This document shows positions 59,804-64,000 of a stretch of 64,000 bases of DNA, piece by piece. The number at the start of each line of letters is the position of its first letter. Position 1 is the stretch's first letter. The translations under genes and the position numbers were made by a program. Origin of the DNA: Methanoculleus frigidifontis (GTDB taxonomy: Archaea > Halobacteriota > Methanomicrobia > Methanomicrobiales > Methanoculleaceae); contig NZ_VCYH01000010.1 in the NCBI RefSeq assembly GCF_030464345.1, positions 1 to 64,000 of the forward strand. The letters run 5' to 3'. The notes below the pieces were generated by a model. That model was given only the letters and a program-made list of their open reading frames with translations, searched no databases and was not told the DNA's origin.

Positions 59804-61327
59804 TTGTTAAACCGGAAAAACACATTCAGTGAACCAGTTCGCATTTTTGATACCACGCTGCGTGACGGTGAGCAGACGCCGGGCGTATCGCTGACACCCG
59901 ACCAGAAACTCGAGATCGCCACGCATCTCTCGGAGATCGGCGTCCACGTCATCGAGGCCGGCTCCGCTGCCGCATCCGCAGGAGAGCGCCAATCGATCAA
60001 ACTCATCTCCGACGCAGGGCTTTCGGCAGAGTGCTGCACCTACGTGCGTGCCCTTGCCCAGGATATCGACTTCGCCGCCGACTTCGGAGCCGACTCAGTG
60101 CACCTCGTCGTCCCGGTCAGCGACCTGCATATCGAGAAGAAACTGAGGAAGACCCGCGAACAGGTCTCTGCAATGGCCTGGAGCGCCGTCGAGTACGCGA
60201 AAGACCGCGGCCTCATCGTCGAACTCTCCGGCGAAGACGCCTCCCGCGCCGACCGGGCGTTCCTGCAAGAGCTCTTCCGCGAGGGGATCGACCGCGGTGC
60301 CGACCGGCTCTGCTTCTGCGACACCGTCGGGCTCCTGACGCCGGAACGGGCGGCCGAGCTTATCCCGCCGCTCTGCATGGCGCCGCTCTCGATCCACTGC
60401 CACGACGACCTCGGGTTTGCGCTGGCGAGCACGATGGCGGCGCTGAAGGCGGGGGCTACGTGCGCCCACGTGACCGTCAACGGCCTCGGCGAGCGGGCCG
60501 GGAACACGGCGCTCGAGGAGCTCGTGATGTCGCTCGAGGTGCTCTACGGGCACGCGACCGGGATCCGGACCGAAGACCTCTACCACCTCTCGACCGTCGT
60601 CTCCCGGCTGACCGGCGTTGCGCTCGCGACGAACAAACCGATCGTCGGGGAGATGGCCTTCACCCACGAGAGCGGGATCCACGCCCACGGGGTGATGCGG
60701 GATGCGAGCACCTATGAGTCGATCATCCCCGAACGGGTCGGCCGGAAACGCCGGATCGTCCTCGGCAAGCACTCGGGATCGGCAGCGGTCGAGACCGCCC
60801 TCCATGAGATGGGCTACCGGCCGGATGCGGGCCAGCTCGCCGAGATCGTACAGCGGATCAAGCAGCTCGGCGACACCGGCAAACGGATCACCGATGCGGA
60901 CGTCATGACCATCGCCGACGCGGTCCTCGCGATCGAGTTCGCGCCGGCGCTCGAACTTATGCAGTTCACGATCGTCTCCGGGAGCAACGCAATGCCGACG
61001 GCGTCGGTGACCCTCACCGTCAAGGGCGAGGAGATCACCTGCGCCGCGACCGGCAACGGCCCGGTCGACGCCGCGATCAGAGCGCTCCAGCGCTCGGTCT
61101 CGGACGTCGGCACGGTACGGCTCGAGCAGTACCACGTCGATGCTATCTCGGGCGGAACCGACGCGCTCGTGGACGTAACCGTGAAACTCTCAAAGGACGG
61201 CGTCTCCGTGACCAGCCGGGGCGCCCGCACCGACATCATCACGGCAAGCGTCGAAGCAGTTATCGCTGGTATGAACAGACTATTACGGGAAGAGAAGCAT
61301 GAAGACCGGAGCGAAAATTCTCATTGA
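59804..61327 (+). CDS. cimA: (R)-citramalate synthase (LeuA-family; 2-isopropylmalate synthase is the alternative)
   Basis: A 507-residue DRE-TIM enzyme: catalytic FDTTLRDGEQTPGVSLT, EAGSAAASAGER, VRAL and DSVHLVVPVSDLHIEKKLRKT, HCHDDLGFALAS (metal-binding His), GERAGNTALEELVM and the C-terminal LeuA regulatory domain. The N-terminal pattern is closer to archaeal CimA than LeuA, and its neighbours are ilvB and ilvN. CimA condenses pyruvate with acetyl-CoA for threonine-independent isoleucine. The start is TTG (no ATG or GTG fits upstream) and the gene overlaps ilvB by 29 bases. Confidence 0.85.
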   Translation: MLNRKNTFSEPVRIFDTTLRDGEQTPGVSLTPDQKLEIATHLSEIGVHVIEAGSAAASAGERQSIKLISDAGLSAECCTYVRALAQDIDFAADFGADSVHLVVPVSDLHIEKKLRKTREQVSAMAWSAVEYAKDRGLIVELSGEDASRADRAFLQELFREGIDRGADRLCFCDTVGLLTPERAAELIPPLCMAPLSIHCHDDLGFALASTMAALKAGATCAHVTVNGLGERAGNTALEELVMSLEVLYGHATGIRTEDLYHLSTVVSRLTGVALATNKPIVGEMAFTHESGIHAHGVMRDASTYESIIPERVGRKRRIVLGKHSGSAAVETALHEMGYRPDAGQLAEIVQRIKQLGDTGKRITDADVMTIADAVLAIEFAPALELMQFTIVSGSNAMPTASVTLTVKGEEITCAATGNGPVDAAIRALQRSVSDVGTVRLEQYHVDAISGGTDALVDVTVKLSKDGVSVTSRGARTDIITASVEAVIAGMNRLLREEKHEDRSENSH

Positions 61328-62975
61328 AGCGCTGCAGCGCGAAGGGGTGGACACCATCTTCGGCTACCCCGGCGGCTCGGTGCTGCCGATCTACGATGAG
61401 CTCTACGACTCATCGATCCGGCATATTCTGGTGAGGCACGAACAGGCAGCAGCGCACGCAGCCGACGGGTATGCACGCGCCAGCGGCCGGGTAGGCGTAT
61501 GCCTCGCCACCTCCGGTCCCGGGGCATGCAACCTGGTGACCGGCATCGCCACGGCATACATGGACTCGGTTCCGGTCGTGGCGCTCACCGGACAGGTGCC
61601 GACGGGGATGCTCGGGAACGACGCGTTCCAGGAGTCGGACATCACCGGCATCACCATGCCGGTCACCAAACACAACTACCTGGTGAAAAATGGAGCGGAT
61701 ATCGGCCAGGTCGTCCGGGAAGCCTTCTACATCGCCGGAACCGGACGGCCCGGGCCGGTCCTGATCGACCTGCCGAAGGACGTGACCACCAACCAGATGG
61801 CCGGCGACGGGGGCGACGGGGGCGAGGTCCTGCTCCGCGGCTACCAGCCGACCTACCGCGGCCACGTCCGCCAGATCGAGAAAGCCCTCGCCCTGGTCGG
61901 CGAGGCGGAGCGCCCGGTCATCTACGCTGGCGGCGGGGTCGTGCACTCCAACGCCTCGGCAGAGCTTCTGGCGTTCGCCGAGCGGGCGGCGGTCCCCGTG
62001 ACCACCACCCTGATGGGGCTCGGCTCGCTCCCCTGCGACCACCCGCTGAACCTCGGGATGCTCGGGATGCACGGGACGGCGGCGGCGAACTACGCCATCA
62101 CCGAGTCCGACCTCCTGCTGGCTGTCGGCGTCCGGTTCGACGACCGGGTCACCGGGAAGCTCGAGGCCTTCGCGCCGAACGCGACGATCGTCCACATCGA
62201 CATCGACCCTGCGGAGATCGGCAAGAACAAAGCGGTCGATGTCCCGATCGTCGGCGACGTGAAGACCGTCCTTGCAACGATGCTGGAGCGGATGCAGAAG
62301 CACCCGCAGACAGAAGGCTGGCGAAACCGTGTCTCCGGCTGGAAACAGCGCCATCCGGTCACCTTCCCGGACGACGATCATCTCCGGCCGCAGTACGTCA
62401 TCCGGCAGCTCTCCGATATCCTGAAAGGCGAGGGGATCATCGTCAGCGAGGTCGGCCAGAACCAGATGTGGACGGCGCTCCACTACTGTTTCAGAAAGCC
62501 GCGGACCTGGCTCACCTCCGGCGGCCTCGGCACCATGGGTTACGGGTTCCCGGCGGCCATCGGCGCCCATTTCGCCCGGCCCGACATGCCGGTCATCGAC
62601 ATCGCCGGCGACGGGAGCTTCCAGATGAACATCCAGGAGCTCGGGACGGTCGCCCAGTACGATATCCCGGTGAAGGTCTTTGTCTTGAACAACATGTTCC
62701 TCGGGATGGTGCGGCAATGGCAGGAACTCTTCTATGACCGCCGCTACTCCTACACCGAGCTGCCGCCGGTCGACTTCGTCGGGATTGCAAAAGCCTACGG
62801 CGTCGACGGCATCCGGGTTGAGGAGAAGGACGGCGTCCGCCCCGCGATCGAGGCGGCGCTCGCCGCCGACGGGCCGTTCGTCCTCGACTTCCGGATCGAG
62901 CGCGAGGAGAACGTCTTCCCGATGGCGCCTGCCGGAGCGGCCATCAACGAGATGATCGGGGTGCACCAGGAATGA
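61299..62975 (+). CDS. ilvB: Acetolactate synthase, large (catalytic) subunit
   Basis: A 558-residue thiamine-diphosphate enzyme: GYPGGSVLPIYDEL, catalytic Glu in VRHEQAAAHAADGYARASG, FQESDITGITMPVTKHNYLV and the cofactor motif GDGSFQMNIQELGT (G-D-G ... N). It makes acetolactate or acetohydroxybutyrate from pyruvate, the common step of valine, leucine and isoleucine synthesis. It overlaps cimA by 29 bases and ilvN by 4, so the three are translationally linked. Confidence 0.97.
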   Translation: MKTGAKILIEALQREGVDTIFGYPGGSVLPIYDELYDSSIRHILVRHEQAAAHAADGYARASGRVGVCLATSGPGACNLVTGIATAYMDSVPVVALTGQVPTGMLGNDAFQESDITGITMPVTKHNYLVKNGADIGQVVREAFYIAGTGRPGPVLIDLPKDVTTNQMAGDGGDGGEVLLRGYQPTYRGHVRQIEKALALVGEAERPVIYAGGGVVHSNASAELLAFAERAAVPVTTTLMGLGSLPCDHPLNLGMLGMHGTAAANYAITESDLLLAVGVRFDDRVTGKLEAFAPNATIVHIDIDPAEIGKNKAVDVPIVGDVKTVLATMLERMQKHPQTEGWRNRVSGWKQRHPVTFPDDDHLRPQYVIRQLSDILKGEGIIVSEVGQNQMWTALHYCFRKPRTWLTSGGLGTMGYGFPAAIGAHFARPDMPVIDIAGDGSFQMNIQELGTVAQYDIPVKVFVLNNMFLGMVRQWQELFYDRRYSYTELPPVDFVGIAKAYGVDGIRVEEKDGVRPAIEAALAADGPFVLDFRIEREENVFPMAPAGAAINEMIGVHQE

Positions 62976-63475
62976 AGTCGCATACACTCAGCCTGCTCGT
63001 GGAGAACCAGGCAGGTGTCCTCTCCCGGGTTGCAGGGATGTTCTCGCGGCGCGGGTTCAACATCGAGAGCCTCGCGGTCGGCACCTGCGAAGAGCCGAAT
63101 ATGAGCCGGATCACCATCGTGGTGTACGGCGACGACCTCCAGGTCGAGCAGGTGATGAAACAGGCGAACAAACTCATCGAGGTCGTCAAAGTCTCGGATA
63201 TCACCCAGCGCGAGAGCGTCGCCCGCGAGCTCGCGCTGATCAAGGTGGTCGCCGAAACGGGCACCTCCCGTGCGGAGATCATGCAGATCGCCGATATTTT
63301 CCGGGCGCAGATCGTCGACGTCGGCACCCGGACGCTGGTGCTGCAGGTCGTCGGCGACACAAAGAAGATCGACGCGCTGGAGACGCTGCTCCGGCAGTAC
63401 GGCATCACCGAGCTCGTGCGGACCGGGAAGATCGCGATGCTCCGCGGCTCCAAGACCGTAAAGAGCGCAAAGTAA
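62972..63475 (+). CDS. ilvN: Acetolactate synthase, small (regulatory) subunit
   Basis: A 167-residue ACT-domain protein: HTLSLLVENQAGVLSRVAGMFSRRGFNIESLAVGTCEEPNMSRITIV (N-terminal ACT) and ARELALIKVVAETGTSRAEIMQIADIFRAQIVDVGTRTLVLQVVGDTKKID (second domain). It binds branched-chain amino acids, commonly valine, and inhibits the large subunit. It begins at the ATGA overlap with ilvB. Confidence 0.97.
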   Translation: MKSHTLSLLVENQAGVLSRVAGMFSRRGFNIESLAVGTCEEPNMSRITIVVYGDDLQVEQVMKQANKLIEVVKVSDITQRESVARELALIKVVAETGTSRAEIMQIADIFRAQIVDVGTRTLVLQVVGDTKKIDALETLLRQYGITELVRTGKIAMLRGSKTVKSAK

Positions 63476-63482
63476 TAACCAT

Positions 63483-63493
63483 TCTCTCTTTTT
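63483..63493 (+). terminator. Pyrimidine-rich terminator after ilvN
   Basis: TCTCTCTTTTT shortly after the ilvN stop codon. Confidence 0.35.
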
Positions 63494-63539
63494 CGGATCG
63501 ATTCGCTTCGATAGTCCCCGGCGATCGCGGATCGATCAT

Positions 63540-63560
63540 GTTAATATGCAGCATGCTAAC
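63540..63560. promoter_or_regulatory. Imperfect palindrome overlapping the symporter promoter
   Basis: GTTAATATGC-A-GCATGCTAAC has arms matching at 8 of 10 positions. It overlaps the TTAATATGC TATA-like run about 25-30 bases before the ATG at 63573, so a bound regulator could block transcription. Confidence 0.5.
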
Positions 63561-63572
63561 ATATAGCACACC

Positions 63573-63686
63573 ATGATTCTCGGTTTACCTCTGGAAACGG
63601 TACTTGCGGTCGGCGGTGTGTTTCTCATCATTGCCGCCGTGCTCCTGCTCTGGGGATTGCATTTCCAGGAGGAGGAGCGCCGATGA
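63573..63686 (+). CDS. Symporter small accessory protein
   Basis: A 37-residue protein with a single transmembrane helix (about residues 8-30, AVGGVFLIIAAVLLLWGLHF) and a charged tail QEEERR. Its stop overlaps the symporter ATG (ATGA), so the two are translated together. Short proteins in this position are found next to archaeal sodium:solute symporters and are thought to be membrane partners. It is too short for usual gene-length cut-offs. Confidence 0.75.
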   Translation: MILGLPLETVLAVGGVFLIIAAVLLLWGLHFQEEERR

Positions 63687-64000
63687 TCGACCCGATCACT
63701 CTCGGACTGATTGCGCTCTACTTCATCGTCCTGATCGGGATCGGCAGCTGGGCGTCCGGCAAGATCCACAATACGGAAGATTACATCCTCGCCGGACGGT
63801 CGCTCGGGTTCTGGGTCTTCACGATCCTGATCGTCTGCTCCATCTGCAGCGGCATGACGCTCCTCGGAGTCAGCGGCTTCGGGTTCACCTCGGGCTGGCC
63901 CGGCATCTGGGAGCAGATCTTCGTCCCGCTCGCTGCCGCGTTCTGTATCATCGTCTTCGGCGTCAAACTCCACCACGTCGGCAAGGAACAGGGCTACATG
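63683..64000 (+). CDS. Sodium:solute symporter (SSS family), N-terminal part
   Basis: The first 106 residues of a polytopic transporter cut by the window end. PITLGLIALYFIVLIGIGSWASGKIHNTEDYILAGRSLGFWVFTILIVCSICSGMTLLGVSGFGFTSGW pattern matches helices 1-3 of the SSS family, with the Y/F-x-L-A-G-R-S-L-G loop conserved. It imports a solute with Na+; which one (acetate, proline, pantothenate and others) cannot be told from this part. Confidence 0.9.
   Translation, partial: MIDPITLGLIALYFIVLIGIGSWASGKIHNTEDYILAGRSLGFWVFTILIVCSICSGMTLLGVSGFGFTSGWPGIWEQIFVPLAAAFCIIVFGVKLHHVGKEQGYM

Noticed and set aside
1-64000. Long open frames on the opposite strand of most genes (for example antisense to dnaK, ilvB, purH)
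   Set aside because: At this GC content opposite frames stay open by chance. They lack start-site context and domains, and are rich in Arg, Pro, Gly and Ala.

Overview
This 64 kb window comes from a methanogenic archaeon, most likely a Methanoculleus-type member of the Methanomicrobiales. The pointers are high GC content with AT-rich archaeal TATA boxes in front of many genes, a methanopterin-biosynthesis enzyme (beta-RFAP synthase), a fused formaldehyde-activating/hexulose-phosphate synthase, an F420-dependent-type oxidoreductase, tandem DUF4013 membrane proteins, a (R)-citramalate synthase-type isoleucine pathway gene, and a tRNA-Trp whose intron carries a box C/D guide RNA. The genus is inferred from these features, not from a search.

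Left part (0-19 kb): rubredoxin, two decayed genes (GNAT remnant, frameshifted UbiA prenyltransferase), a secreted transglutaminase-like lipoprotein, two sensor kinases that share the same C-terminal kinase module, a ClC-type chloride channel, a TetR/aldo-keto reductase operon with a clear palindromic operator, a cysteine hydrolase, an alpha/beta hydrolase lipoprotein, a HicB-like protein with a zinc-ribbon partner, an FKBP isomerase and a DJ-1/PfpI protein.

Accessory island (19.4-22.9 kb): a block bounded by two direct repeats of about 290 bp. Each repeat carries a small ribbon-helix-helix-type gene and the 3' half of tRNA-Ala(GGC). Only the right-hand tRNA is complete. Inside are a three-gene wHTH / Panacea-like / MazF operon, a frameshifted HicB copy, and a broken TdeIII-type restriction endonuclease. 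I see no integrase.

Central part (22.9-40 kb): nicotinate phosphoribosyltransferase, the methylthioadenosine/SAH deaminase plus purine nucleoside phosphorylase pair, an acyl-CoA ligase, tRNA-Trp, fae-hps, an F420-type oxidoreductase, secreted proteins, mptG, MsrA, and a three-gene FAD oxidoreductase/glycosyltransferase operon with 4-bp overlaps.

Right part (40-64 kb): a HAMP protein followed by a Roadblock protein; two DUF2795 proteins, one fused to five exact 25-residue KGG-like repeats; a radical SAM / methyltransferase / twin 'selenodomain-associated' transferase cluster that resembles arsenosugar-type pathways; a THUMP tRNA methyltransferase; the grpE-dnaK-dnaJ heat-shock operon; purH; four tandem DUF4013 genes, each with its own promoter; the cimA-ilvB-ilvN operon; and the start of a sodium:solute symporter preceded by its 37-residue accessory protein. 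Copies of a GC-rich dispersed element lie on opposite strands on either side of the dnaK-purH region. The best candidates for something new are the Panacea-like/MazF island and the radical SAM cluster.
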